Of a stretch of 64,000 nt of DNA, positions 1 to 8,792 are shown piece after piece. Below the pieces are notes generated by a model. That model had not been told where the DNA came from. It searched no databases and worked only from the letters and a program-made list of their open reading frames with translations. The DNA is from JAXLQL01 sp046331625 (GTDB lineage: Bacteria; Acidobacteriota; Terriglobia; Bryobacterales; Bryobacteraceae): NCBI GenBank assembly GCA_046331625.1, contig JAXLQL010000010.1, positions 1 to 64,000 of the forward strand. Direction: 5' to 3'. Made by a program: the position numbers and the translations under genes. Within the stretch, counting starts at the first letter, position 1, and every line of letters starts with the position of its first letter.

Positions 1-103
1 CCCCGGCGCGGACGCGGAGCATGAGCTGGGCATCGTGCTCGAGGGCAACGGTTTGGGCGGACGGCTGGAGGGCTGATTGGTTCAGCGTAATCGAAGCCGC
101 CAT
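1..103 (-). CDS. ECF RNA polymerase sigma factor, N-terminal fragment (runs off the window)
   Basis: An ATG at 103 on the minus strand opens a frame that leaves the window after 34 codons. Residues 23-34 read LEHDAQLMLRVRAG, which matches the start of sigma region 2 in ECF factors (D-A-x-L-M-x-R-V-x-x-G-D). The gene lies downstream of cheB in the same direction, with a 122 bp gap. Only the extreme N-terminus is visible, so the ECF group and any anti-sigma partner cannot be judged. The family call rests on this short motif and could be wrong. Confidence 0.55.
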   Translation of the reverse strand, partial: MAASITLNQSALQPSAQTVALEHDAQLMLRVRAG

Positions 104-225
104 GTCTGGATCAACCCGGCGCGGCGGGGAATGTTTCGGTGACTTTTCCCACTCCGGCGGGGGCGGCGCGAGAGGCATGGCGGCGGGTTCCCGGACTCGA
201 TTGTAACCTACTGAAACGGAGAGGC

Positions 226-1335
226 CTAGCGAAACTTTTCAATGATCCGGGGAGCCACCGCATCGAGGGGTAGGATTTCGTCGGCGAGCCCCGCATTGGC
301 GACAGCTCCAGGCATGCCCCAGACAACCGAGGTGGGCTCATCCTGGACAATCACGTAGGCGCCCAGCGGACGGAGGGCCGCGACGCCGCGTGCCCCGTCT
401 TCGCCCATACCGGTCAGGATGGAGGCGACCACCGCTCCCCCGTAAACTTCAGCCGCGCTGCGGAACAGGACGTCTACCGCCGGCCGGCACGAGTTCTCCT
501 GCGGCCCCTGGTCGAGCGAGATCACCACCTGCTGGCCCGACTGTTTGAGGCGCATGTGGTAGTTGCCAGGAGCGATCCAGACATGGCCGGGCGTGACCGT
601 GTCGCCGGCTTGGGCCTCGCGAACCTGGAGCGGGGAGTCTTTTTGGAGGCGCTCGGCGAGCAGACGCGTGAACATTGGGGGCATGTGCTGGACGATGAGC
701 ACCGGGACCGGGAACTCCCGTGGCAATCTGGGGACGACGTGCTGAAGCGCCACCGGACCCCCGGTAGAGACGCCGATCACCAGGGCGCGCGGGCGAGGCC
801 GCACTGCCGGTGCGGCGACCTTGGGAATCGGGATAGCGCGTTGTGTGATGGGCGACGGAGCAGGAGCTGCCGAAGGCCCCGGCTGAGGCTTCGATGCACT
901 CAGATGGAAGAACTGCTTGACCTTCGGGATCAGTTCGGTGCGGAGACTTTCGCGCGACCGGTCGAGCGACCCGACGTTTGCGGCCTTGGTGACATAGTCA
1001 TCGGCGCCGTGGGAGAGCGCGTCCATCGTGGCCGAAGCGCCGCGCTGGGTGAGCGTCGAGAACATGATGACCCGCACGTCCCGGTTGGAGCGGCGCAGTT
1101 CTCGGACCGTGGCTAGGCCGTCCATCTCCGGCATTTCGATATCGAGCGTCACCACGTCAGGCGCCAGTTGAGCGATGCGTTGGAGCGCCAAGTTTCCGTT
1201 GGCGGCCGTGCCGACTACTTCGAGGTCGGGATCTTGCTCGAGCGCCGAGGCGACAAGGCGGCGAATGACCACCGAATCATCCACTACGAGGACCCGAATC
1301 TTGGCGCCCGGCGCGAGAATCTTCTTGTGAGTCAT
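226..1335 (-). CDS. cheB: Protein-glutamate methylesterase/glutamine deamidase CheB
   Basis: Removes methyl groups from chemoreceptor glutamates (and deamidates glutamines) when phosphorylated by CheA, giving sensory adaptation. From the chosen start, residues 13-130 form a receiver domain with acidic pair D19/D20 and phospho-acceptor D65 in TLDIEMPEMDG. A variable Pro-rich linker follows, then the methylesterase domain with Ser in GVSTGG, His in VQHMP and Asp in GMGEDGA. About 369 residues, normal for CheB. The ATG at 1335 overlaps the hemA stop as ATGA; a GTG four codons earlier (1347) is possible but less attractive. It sits downstream of hemA and the globin chemoreceptor at 2719-5289, its likely substrate. 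No cheA, cheW or cheR is in the window. Confidence 0.95.
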   Translation of the reverse strand: MTHKKILAPGAKIRVLVVDDSVVIRRLVASALEQDPDLEVVGTAANGNLALQRIAQLAPDVVTLDIEMPEMDGLATVRELRRSNRDVRVIMFSTLTQRGASATMDALSHGADDYVTKAANVGSLDRSRESLRTELIPKVKQFFHLSASKPQPGPSAAPAPSPITQRAIPIPKVAAPAVRPRPRALVIGVSTGGPVALQHVVPRLPREFPVPVLIVQHMPPMFTRLLAERLQKDSPLQVREAQAGDTVTPGHVWIAPGNYHMRLKQSGQQVVISLDQGPQENSCRPAVDVLFRSAAEVYGGAVVASILTGMGEDGARGVAALRPLGAYVIVQDEPTSVVWGMPGAVANAGLADEILPLDAVAPRIIEKFR

Positions 1336-2648
1336 TGCGTACGACACCCCCGGCTTTCAGGAGAGGATTGGGTGGGTGGACCGGACAAGATCCAGTCGAG
1401 CAATTGCGGTGACGGCCTCGGTGGCGCCGCAGCCAGTTCCCCGCGGAGATGGCGGCGCAGGCGGCGCACGGGCCCATCGAGCAGGCGCTTCATGAGTTTG
1501 GCGGTGACGCGATCGATGTCGTCCCCGCACCGTGTCTCGGCGATCAAGCGAAGGCGGATCGATTCCGATGCCTGGTACAGGCCCTTGATGGCCGGCTCGA
1601 CCGCCAGCCGCGCACTTTCCCGCTGCCACCGTTCGAGCTCCGCGGTTAGGATGGCCACCGCGGCCGGCTGGTGGGCAAGCCGGGCTTCGATCACCGACTG
1701 CTGTTCGCGCTCGAGCATGTCTAGGTCCAGCAAGTCAACGCCTGGGAGCAGGCGAACCGAGGAGTCGACATTGCGAGGAACTCCGGCGTCCACGATGACC
1801 AGGGGGGCATTACCGGCGGACCTGCGCGCGTTCTCGAGCCGGGGTGTCTCGAGGCAACCCGGCCGGCCGGAAGTGGCGGCCACCACCGCGTCGACGCCCT
1901 GCGGTCCACAGTCGGAGAGGAGCGAGTCGAGTTGGTCCCAGGCGACGGCCGCGCCGCCGAACTCGGCGCACATTCTCGCGGCCTGCTCTGGCCGCCGCGA
2001 GGCGAAGCGCAGCGGACCGAGGCGCTTCTTGGCAAGATGGGCGGCGATGTCGACGCCTGCCTGGCCCGCGCCCAGCACGAGAATCCGGGCCGGGCTCGCC
2101 GGGAACCGTGCCGTGAGCGTGCGAGCGACAGCTCCGCCGACACTGGCCGCTCCCTGGCAAAATCCAGTCTCGCGGCGAATGCGGCGCGCCGCCCGCGTGG
2201 CGGATCGGAAGGTGAGTTCGAGCAGCGCGTTGGCCGCGCCCGCCGTGCGTGCGGTGTCGATCGCCCGGCGGACCTGCGACAGGATGTGGATATCGCCGGG
2301 AATTTGCGATTCCAGCCCCCCGGCGACGCGGAACAAATGCAATGCCGCCGCCGGGCCGGATTCGGAATAGCGGTAACACTGCTCATGCAGAGCTCGCGCG
2401 TGCGGGCGGAGCGAGCGCAGCGCCGTGAGCAGACTCTGACCGGTTTCGGCGGGACCGGTCACGTAAAACTCGGTTCGATTGCAGGTGGAGACTACCGCTC
2501 CGCCGCGCCCGGGGCTGCCGCCGGAGGTGACCGCGAACAGCGACCGGAGCAACTCGGCAGCTTCGGCCGGAGAGAAGCTGAGCTCCTCGCGTACCTCGAT
2601 CGGGGCGAAGCGGTAGTCGACACCCAACAACTGGAGATCGTTCGTCAT
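1332..2648 (-). CDS. hemA: Glutamyl-tRNA reductase
   Basis: Reduces Glu-tRNA(Glu) to glutamate-1-semialdehyde with NADPH, the first committed step of C5-pathway heme synthesis. 438 residues. The N-terminal catalytic domain has GVDYRFAPIEVRE in place of the usual GxNHxxAPxxxRE and the catalytic Cys56 in STCNRTEFY. A Rossmann NADPH domain follows (VLGAGQAGVDIA), then a helical dimerisation tail. The start at MTNDLQLLG is chosen because the family begins just before the conserved Gly; an upstream start at 2687 would add 13 residues and overlap a hairpin. The stop overlaps the cheB ATG. Heme genes are not usually linked to chemotaxis genes; here it directly follows a heme-binding chemoreceptor. 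Confidence 0.93.
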   Translation of the reverse strand: MTNDLQLLGVDYRFAPIEVREELSFSPAEAAELLRSLFAVTSGGSPGRGGAVVSTCNRTEFYVTGPAETGQSLLTALRSLRPHARALHEQCYRYSESGPAAALHLFRVAGGLESQIPGDIHILSQVRRAIDTARTAGAANALLELTFRSATRAARRIRRETGFCQGAASVGGAVARTLTARFPASPARILVLGAGQAGVDIAAHLAKKRLGPLRFASRRPEQAARMCAEFGGAAVAWDQLDSLLSDCGPQGVDAVVAATSGRPGCLETPRLENARRSAGNAPLVIVDAGVPRNVDSSVRLLPGVDLLDLDMLEREQQSVIEARLAHQPAAVAILTAELERWQRESARLAVEPAIKGLYQASESIRLRLIAETRCGDDIDRVTAKLMKRLLDGPVRRLRRHLRGELAAAPPRPSPQLLDWILSGPPTQSSPESRGCRTQ

Positions 2649-2676
2649 GGTTGGATCGCCGCGATGGGAATCGCAA

Positions 2677-2701
2677 GGGCCCGGCATTGTTGGCCGGGCC
2701 C
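2677..2701 (-). promoter_or_regulatory. Intercistronic perfect hairpin between chemoreceptor and hemA
   Basis: A 9 bp perfect stem (GGGCCCGGC / GCCGGGCCC) with a 7-base loop lies in the 70 bp gap between the chemoreceptor stop (2719) and the hemA start (2648). There is no U-run after it on the minus strand, so it is not a classical intrinsic terminator. It may be an mRNA stability or partial-termination element that sets different levels of the two products; function is inference. Confidence 0.5.
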
Positions 2702-2718
2702 GGCGCCGATAGGCGGAA

Positions 2719-5289
2719 TCAGACGGTGAACCGTCCGACGAGGCCTTGGAGCTCCGACGCCATCCGCGTGAGGGCGGAGGAAGCCTCCTGCGTCTCGGAT
2801 GCGCCGCGAGCCGTGCTTTGCGCCGCGTCGGCCACCCCGCTGATGTTCTTGGCGATCTCCTCGACGCCCTTGGAGGCTTCAGTGAGATTGCGGCCGATTT
2901 CGTTGGTGGTAGCCGTCTGCTCTTCGACGGCCGAGGCGATGGTGTTGGAGATCTCGTTCACCTGGGCGATGATCTCGCTGATCTCGCCGATGGCCTTGAT
3001 GGCGTTTTTGGTGTCGCCCTGGATCGCTTCGATCTTCTGGCTGATCTCCTCGGTGGCCTTGGCGGTTTCCTTGGCCAGTTCCTTGACCTCGTTGGCGACC
3101 ACCGCGAAACCTTTGCCGGCCTCACCGGCGCGGGCAGCCTCGATCGTTGCGTTGAGGGCAAGCAGGTTGGTCTGCTGGGCGATCGAGGTGATCACCTTGA
3201 TCACCTTGCCGATCTCCTGACTCGAATCGCCGAGCTTCGAGATGGTCTGGTTGGTGGCTTCGGCCACACTCACCGCCGTTTGCGCCACGCGTGCGCTCTC
3301 GGTGGAACTCTTGCTGATCTCGCGAATCGAGGCCAGCATTTCCTCCGATCCCGTGGCCACCACCCCGACGTTCTTCGACACCTCTTCGCTGGCCGCCGAA
3401 ACGACGTTGGCCTGCGAGGCCGTCTCTTCGGAATTGCCGGCCATCTGGTGGCTGATCGAGGAAAGCTCCTCAGCGGCGGCGCCCAACTGGTGGGCGTTTT
3501 GCGAGATCCCCTGCATCGACTTGCGCAGCGTGTCGAGGAACGATTTCAGCCCTTCGCCCATCTGACCCACCGCGTCGGCGCCGGACACGGAAACCTCCCG
3601 GGTGAGGTCGCCGCTGGCGGCCGCGCGCACCACTTCGAGCATCGAATCGACCTTGGCTCGCAACTCCTGTTGCGCTCGCTTGTCCCGCTCGATCATCTCC
3701 TTTTCGCGCGCCTCGGTGGCCAACCGTTCGGTGATGATCTCCCAGGTGACCATCGCGCCCATGTAGTTCTTCTCGTTGTCGTAGATCGCGCTCACGTGCA
3801 GGTCGAGCGTCTCCTCGTTGAGCTTGATGTGAGCGTGGTGAGGCAGGTTCCGCGGATCCGACAGCAGCCTGCGTTGATGCTCGGGCCGCTTGTGGAAGAT
3901 GTCCACCGAATTGCCCACCACCTCCGACACTTTGCACGGAAGCATGTGCGCGATCTTGTCGAGAGTCTTTGCCGATGCCGGGTTGATGTAGCGGATCACC
4001 AGGTCGCGATCGGCGAACATGATGTTGATCGGAGCGTTCTCGATCATCGACTGCGCCTGCGAGGCAGCCTTGGCGAGCTTCAGTTTTTCGGTCACCACCT
4101 CCCACGTCAGCATCGCGCCAATGTACTGCTTGTCGTGGTCATAGATGGCGTTTACGGCCAGGTCGAGCGTCTCCGGACCCAACTGGATGGTCGACTTGAA
4201 CGGCAGGTTCTTCGGATCGGCCACGATGCGCTTCTGATGCTCGGGCCGTTTGTGGAACATGTCGAACGACTTGCCGACAATCTCCTCGGCCTTGCACGGA
4301 AGCAGATGCTCGAGCTTCTTGAGCGTGGCGAGCGAGGCCGGATTCATGTATTGCACGATCCCCTCGGTGTTCGCCATCACCACGTTGGTGGGAGCATTCT
4401 CCATCATCGAGCTGACGCGCGCCGCATCGGCCGCCAGGCGCTTCTTTTCGCTGATTTCCTCCCAATTGACCACCACCCCGACGTAATTGCCGACTTCATC
4501 GAGGATCGGGTTCACGTTCAGGTCGAGGATCAGCCTGCCGACCCGGATTTCGCTCCGAATGGGCAGTGTCGAGGCGTCGGCGAGCATCCGGCGGATCTGC
4601 TTGGTGCGGCTGCCGTGGAACCGGTCGATCGAACCGCCCACCAGATCGTCCACAGAAACGCCGAACTTCTCCTCGAGTACGTCTTCCACGGACTTCATGG
4701 CCTCGCGAGCCTTCTGGTTCATGTAGACGATCGTCAGATCCCGGTCCGCGATGAAGACGTTGGTCCCGAGCGTGTCGAGCGAACGCGCCATCATGGGCAG
4801 CAGATCGGATCCGGACTTGGAGCCCGCGGCGTTCACGATCTGCCCCTCGAGCGCGGCCACCGCGGCCAGAACTTGCGAGGCAACGCCCGACGGCACGCCG
4901 AGCTCGGACAAGGTGGCCGACAAGTGCCCCGCCACTGCCGCGAAATGCTTCGGCTCGATCGCCATCCGGGCATGAGCCGACTTCATGTCCGCGCCGCGAT
5001 ACCGCGCCGGGCCGCCCAGCGCCTGCGTGAAGAAGGCTACCTGCTGCGACTTCAGCATCTTCATGTCGACGCCGCGGAAGAATCCGCCGAGCATCGGGTC
5101 ACGAAGCACTTTCTGGTAGAACAGCTCGACGGCTGCCTCGAGCGCCGGCTGTCCGCCGATTTGCGCGAACAGGGTCTTTCCGGCGACGGTCCGCTGGCGC
5201 AACGGCCGCGCTACCGGTGGACCTTGGTGGCGTGCCGTGCTCGGCTTCCGCCCGGCGGTCTTGTTATTGCTGACGATCTTCTGAGCCAT
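2719..5289 (-). CDS. Soluble truncated-hemoglobin/triple-PAS methyl-accepting chemotaxis protein
   Basis: 856 residues with no membrane segment. Residues ~37-155 are a group-I truncated hemoglobin: B10 Tyr58 in ELFYQKVL, E-helix Gln83 in LKSQQVAFF and proximal His106 in MKSAHARMAI, with the same Tyr-Gln (25) and Tyr-His (48) spacings as mycobacterial trHbN. Three related PAS domains follow (~165-285, 290-405, 410-525; repeats containing PEHQ and VxxWE), then a HAMP-like segment (~560-610) and an MCP signalling domain whose tip reads QQTNLLALNATIEAARAGE. It should signal to CheA/CheW from the cytoplasm in response to a heme ligand (O2, NO or CO; inference). HemAT-type receptors use a different, sensor-globin fold. 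It is the first gene of the unit containing hemA and cheB. Confidence 0.93.
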   Translation of the reverse strand: MAQKIVSNNKTAGRKPSTARHQGPPVARPLRQRTVAGKTLFAQIGGQPALEAAVELFYQKVLRDPMLGGFFRGVDMKMLKSQQVAFFTQALGGPARYRGADMKSAHARMAIEPKHFAAVAGHLSATLSELGVPSGVASQVLAAVAALEGQIVNAAGSKSGSDLLPMMARSLDTLGTNVFIADRDLTIVYMNQKAREAMKSVEDVLEEKFGVSVDDLVGGSIDRFHGSRTKQIRRMLADASTLPIRSEIRVGRLILDLNVNPILDEVGNYVGVVVNWEEISEKKRLAADAARVSSMMENAPTNVVMANTEGIVQYMNPASLATLKKLEHLLPCKAEEIVGKSFDMFHKRPEHQKRIVADPKNLPFKSTIQLGPETLDLAVNAIYDHDKQYIGAMLTWEVVTEKLKLAKAASQAQSMIENAPINIMFADRDLVIRYINPASAKTLDKIAHMLPCKVSEVVGNSVDIFHKRPEHQRRLLSDPRNLPHHAHIKLNEETLDLHVSAIYDNEKNYMGAMVTWEIITERLATEAREKEMIERDKRAQQELRAKVDSMLEVVRAAASGDLTREVSVSGADAVGQMGEGLKSFLDTLRKSMQGISQNAHQLGAAAEELSSISHQMAGNSEETASQANVVSAASEEVSKNVGVVATGSEEMLASIREISKSSTESARVAQTAVSVAEATNQTISKLGDSSQEIGKVIKVITSIAQQTNLLALNATIEAARAGEAGKGFAVVANEVKELAKETAKATEEISQKIEAIQGDTKNAIKAIGEISEIIAQVNEISNTIASAVEEQTATTNEIGRNLTEASKGVEEIAKNISGVADAAQSTARGASETQEASSALTRMASELQGLVGRFTV

Positions 5290-5601
5290 CGATGTTCTCG
5301 TTTGTGTACCTTTGGATTCGTGGGCCAGCCCGCTCTCGCGCCGGGCCGTGCTCGGGCGGCGCCGGCGGGGCCGGCTTGCCTTCCACCCAAACTCCTGATC
5401 GGCGGAGTCCTCGCGCGGGTTTAGTAAGTATTCCCAAAGAAATTAGAAATGTCGAATGGGCTTACGAATGTATTTCGAATGAAATACGGCGAGCGCGCCC
5501 GGCCACGCTCGCCCTCCTCATGGCCAACGGCTCGCCCCCAAAAAGGACACGCGCACGAATGACATCTGCTTGTCTATCGAGGCGGGCCGCATGACCCTAC
5601 A
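5290..5601. other. Intergenic region upstream of the globin chemoreceptor
   Basis: 312 bp between the start of the chemoreceptor gene and the stop of the nucleotidyltransferase-like gene, both on the minus strand. It should hold the promoter of the chemoreceptor-hemA-cheB unit. The part around 5420-5490 is AT-richer than its surroundings (aaagaaattagaaatg; tatttcgaatgaaata), as expected of promoter DNA, but I cannot assign a clear -35/-10 pair. No coding signal seen. Confidence 0.4.
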
Positions 5602-6318
5602 TCAGCCGCCGAAACCATCCCACACGCCCAGCCACACCCGCTCCACCATCGCAACCACCTTCTCCGCATCGCGCAGGCTCCCACTCGTCACCGCGCGCAG
5701 CAACTCATCGAATCCATCCGGGCGCCGCGCGAGCTTGCCCGCCTCTTCCCACAAGCACGGCTCGGTTGCGTAGCACCAGCGATTGACCAGCCCGGCAAGT
5801 AGCGCCGCACGCCGCGTGAACGCGACCGCTGATCCCGCAACCGGAGCCCAGCGCCGGGAGGCACGAGCATTCCGCAGCGCCGCAAGGTCCCGCCGCAACT
5901 CATCGATCAGCACCCCGCCCGCCGTGTCGAAATCCGCAGGCGGAGCCGAAACCACGAGCCCAGCCAACTCCTCCACGATCTCCGCCGCACCTTCGATACA
6001 CACTGCATGCCGAAACCGGCCCTGCCGGACCGGCCAGTCCGGCGTCACTTCCCGGGCCAAATCGCGAGCCCGATCGGCCGAGAACGCATCGATCACCGTC
6101 GCGTCCTGTGCGGCCAACCATTCATCGCACGGCCCACGGAGCAAGCAGTACATCTCGAGACCCGAGAACGGATGCTCCCCGCTGCGCGCCGTCTCGCCAT
6201 ACACTGCCACCGCGATCAGATCGTCGCCATGGCGCTCCCGCAAACGGCCCGATTGTCGCGAAGCCTCGGCCAACCGCTCCTGCCTCGACCACGCCGCCGG
6301 ACCGAATCGGGCCAGCAT
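5602..6318 (-). CDS. Kanamycin-nucleotidyltransferase-like protein with altered active site
   Basis: 238 residues resembling ANT(4')-type kanamycin nucleotidyltransferase along its length: HGDDLIAVAVYG at 30-41, TPDWPVRQGRF, and a C-terminal helical part with LVNRWCYATE and SGSLRDAEKVV. Two active-site features differ: the GS pair is GE (residues 41-42), and the metal-binding Asp of the S-D-I-E-M motif is Gly53 (S-G-L-E-M), although Glu55 is kept. The Glu corresponding to the KNTase catalytic base seems present in LIDELRRD. Nucleotide transfer may therefore be lost or altered; a resistance role cannot be assumed. Its ATG shares one base with the stop of the deacetylase gene (TGATG), so the two are probably co-translated. 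Confidence 0.75.
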   Translation of the reverse strand: MLARFGPAAWSRQERLAEASRQSGRLRERHGDDLIAVAVYGETARSGEHPFSGLEMYCLLRGPCDEWLAAQDATVIDAFSADRARDLAREVTPDWPVRQGRFRHAVCIEGAAEIVEELAGLVVSAPPADFDTAGGVLIDELRRDLAALRNARASRRWAPVAGSAVAFTRRAALLAGLVNRWCYATEPCLWEEAGKLARRPDGFDELLRAVTSGSLRDAEKVVAMVERVWLGVWDGFGG

Positions 6319-7094
6319 CAGAGCCGGCGCACAAGCGCGTCACCCAGTAACTCCTCGAGCAACGGAGTTACCGGATAGGGATGCATCTTGTAATGCCGAA
6401 ACCCTTCGCCGAACGCGAACCCGGCATATTTTCCGACCTGCGCCGACCATTTTTCCATCGTCTCGAGGTAATCGTCCATGCCGTGATGCTCTTTGAGCCA
6501 CTGCCGCTGGCTGTCATGCGCGGCGAAAGCCTCGCGCTTGGTCGCGAGCACGGAAGAGATGTCCACCACGAAGTGAGGCTTGGCTGGAGCGCAGTCGCGA
6601 TCGGTGCCCTCGGCTGGATCGTCGAAATACAGATGAGGGATCGCCTTCATCGGCGGAAAAGCTCCGTGAGCCGATGTGTCGTAGTTGTCGCAGGGCGCGG
6701 CGAAGCATGCGTCGCGAACCAACTTCGACGTAGCCTCGTGATCGCAGTGGTAGTCCACTGCCGCCGACGTGAGAATGAGATCCGGCTGCACGCGCCGCAA
6801 CACGGCAGTCACGCGGCGGCGCGAGGTGTCGTCATCGAAGATCGCCAGGTCGCGGAACTCGGCGCAAAAGTACTCCGCACCCAGGATCCGGGCCGCATTC
6901 GCAGCCTCCCCACGCCGGATGCGAGCAATCTCCTGCCCCGTGTGGTGATGCGATCCGCAATCCCCTGGCGTCATCGAGACGATCGTGACGTGATGCCCTT
7001 TCGCAGCCAGCAACGCGAGCGTCCCGCCCGCGAAGATCTCCGCGTCATCGGGGTGGGCGTGAAGGTGCAGAATGCGCTTGGAGGCCGGACTCAT
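6318..7094 (-). CDS. LmbE/PIG-L family N-acetylglucosaminyl deacetylase
   Basis: 258 residues. The zinc-dependent deacetylase motif AHPDDAE stands near the N-terminus (ILHLHAHPDDAEIFAGG) and the second metal site is in DYHCDHEAT. The family removes acetyl groups from N-acetyl-amino sugars or related conjugates. The start at MSPASKRIL (7094) is used because the family begins about ten residues before HPDD; the longer frame to 7268 overlaps ilvD on the other strand. It is divergent from ilvD with only 28 bp between starts. Coupling to a nucleotidyltransferase-like protein suggests shared work on an amino sugar or aminoglycoside-like substrate (inference). Confidence 0.9.
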   Translation of the reverse strand: MSPASKRILHLHAHPDDAEIFAGGTLALLAAKGHHVTIVSMTPGDCGSHHHTGQEIARIRRGEAANAARILGAEYFCAEFRDLAIFDDDTSRRRVTAVLRRVQPDLILTSAAVDYHCDHEATSKLVRDACFAAPCDNYDTSAHGAFPPMKAIPHLYFDDPAEGTDRDCAPAKPHFVVDISSVLATKREAFAAHDSQRQWLKEHHGMDDYLETMEKWSAQVGKYAGFAFGEGFRHYKMHPYPVTPLLEELLGDALVRRL

Positions 7095-7108
7095 GTAATG
7101 CACCAGGA

Positions 7109-7114
7109 TACAAT
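7109..7114 (+). promoter_or_regulatory. -10-like box TACAAT upstream of ilvD
   Basis: TACAAT followed by G lies 8 bases upstream of the ilvD ATG at 7123. If transcription starts about 7 bases after the box, the leader would be only about two bases long, a leaderless or near-leaderless mRNA. No convincing -35 is visible. The same TACAATG heptamer occurs at two other starts in this window. Confidence 0.45.
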
Positions 7115-7122
7115 GACAGGTT

Positions 7123-8784
7123 ATGCCTCTGAAGAGCGCCACCATTACGCAAGGGCCCAAGCGCGCGCCCGCCCGTTCCATGTTGAAAGCGATCGGATTC
7201 TCCGACGAGGACTTGGCCAAGCCCAACATCGGCATCGCCAACACGTGGATCGAGACGATGCCTTGCAACTACCGGCTGCGTGAGCTCGCGCAGTACGTCA
7301 AGGAAGGCATTCGCGAGGCTGGCGGCACGCCGATGGAATTCAACACCATCGCCATCAGTGACGGCGTCACCATGGGCACCGAAGGCATGAAGGCATCGCT
7401 CGTGAGCCGTGACCTCATTGCCGACTCGATCGAACTCGTGGCCCGCGGCCACATGTTCGACGGCGTGATCGCGCTCACCGCTTGCGACAAGACGAACCCC
7501 GGCGCGGCCATGGCGCTGCTCCGCCTCAACATTCCCGGCCTCGTGCTCTACGGCGGCTCGATTCTCGCCGGCAATCTCCACGGCAAGAGCCTCACCATCC
7601 AAGACGTGTTCGAAGCCGTGGGCGCGCACGCCGCCGGCAAGATCAATGACGAGCAATTGCTGGCTGTCGAAAATGAAGCGTGTCCCGGCGCCGGTGCTTG
7701 CGGCGGCCAGTTCACCGCCAACACCATGGCCACCATCCTCGAAGTAATCGGCCTGTGTCCGCTCGGAATGGGCAGCGTTCCGCAGCCCGACAAGCGCAAG
7801 GTCGAGATCGCGCGCCATGCCGGCCGGATCATCGTCGAAGCCGTGAAGAAGGATCTGAAGCCCCGCGACATCTGCACGCGCGAAGCATTCGAGAATGCGA
7901 TCGCCGCGGTGTCGGCATCGGGCGGATCGACGAACGCCGTGCTCCACCTGATGGCGATGGCGCACGAAGCGGGCGTCGACCTCGGGCTCGACGACTTCAA
8001 TCGCATCGGCGAGAAGACTCCCCTGCTCTGCGACCTCAAGCCAGCCGGCCGCTACACCGCCGTCGACGTCGATCGCGCTGGCGGAATCATCCTCATCGCC
8101 AAGAAGCTGGTGGAAGCCGGACTCGTCCACAAAGACTGCATCACCATCACCGGCAACACCATCGAACATGACGCCGCCGCCGCGCACGAAGAACCCGGAC
8201 AAGACGTGATCCGCGGCGCATCGAACGCGCTGAAGGCCACCGGCGGCCTGGTCGTGCTGCAAGGATCGCTTGCGCCCGAATGCGGCGTGATCAAGGTGAC
8301 CGGCATCGACCGCAAGATCCACAAGGGGCCGGCGCGCGTGTTCGAACGCGAAGAGCCCGCGATGGACGCCGTGATCCGCGGCGACATCAAGCCCGGCGAC
8401 GTGATCGTCATACGTTACGAAGGCCCCAAGGGCGGGCCGGGAATGCGCGAAATGCTCGGCGTCACAGGAGCGATCATGGGCGCGGGCCTCGGTGACTCCG
8501 TCGCGCTGATCACCGACGGCCGCTTCAGCGGAGCCACGCGCGGCTTCATGATCGGGCACGTGGCGCCCGAAGCCGCGATGGGCGGTCCGATTGCGGCGAT
8601 CCGAGACGGCGACCCGGTGACCATCGATATCGTCAACAAGACGCTCGATATCGACATTCCCGCCGCCGAACTCGCCGAGCGCATGAAGGGCTTCCAAGCC
8701 CCCGAACCGCGCTACAAGACCGGCGTCTTCTACAAATACGCAGCCACCGTGAGCTCGGCCGCGCGCGGCGCGGTGACTTCCTAG
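7123..8784 (+). CDS. ilvD: Dihydroxy-acid dehydratase
   Basis: Dehydrates 2,3-dihydroxy-isovalerate and 2,3-dihydroxy-3-methylvalerate to the 2-oxoacids in valine and isoleucine synthesis; an Fe-S enzyme. 553 residues, normal length. Cluster-ligand cysteines are in TMPCNY (Cys48), TACDKTNPG and GACGGQFTANTM; the C-terminal GRFSGATRGFMIGH region is present. No other ilv/leu genes are adjacent, so it appears unlinked from the pathway. Its near-leaderless promoter is described separately. ribH follows after a short gap with a hairpin. Confidence 0.97.
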   Translation: MPLKSATITQGPKRAPARSMLKAIGFSDEDLAKPNIGIANTWIETMPCNYRLRELAQYVKEGIREAGGTPMEFNTIAISDGVTMGTEGMKASLVSRDLIADSIELVARGHMFDGVIALTACDKTNPGAAMALLRLNIPGLVLYGGSILAGNLHGKSLTIQDVFEAVGAHAAGKINDEQLLAVENEACPGAGACGGQFTANTMATILEVIGLCPLGMGSVPQPDKRKVEIARHAGRIIVEAVKKDLKPRDICTREAFENAIAAVSASGGSTNAVLHLMAMAHEAGVDLGLDDFNRIGEKTPLLCDLKPAGRYTAVDVDRAGGIILIAKKLVEAGLVHKDCITITGNTIEHDAAAAHEEPGQDVIRGASNALKATGGLVVLQGSLAPECGVIKVTGIDRKIHKGPARVFEREEPAMDAVIRGDIKPGDVIVIRYEGPKGGPGMREMLGVTGAIMGAGLGDSVALITDGRFSGATRGFMIGHVAPEAAMGGPIAAIRDGDPVTIDIVNKTLDIDIPAAELAERMKGFQAPEPRYKTGVFYKYAATVSSAARGAVTS

Positions 8785-8792
8785 GAATTCGT

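Noticed and set aside
2746..5424. Plus-strand open frame of 892 codons over the chemoreceptor gene
   Set aside because: Shadow of a gene with strong domain matches on the other strand; no start signal or motif.
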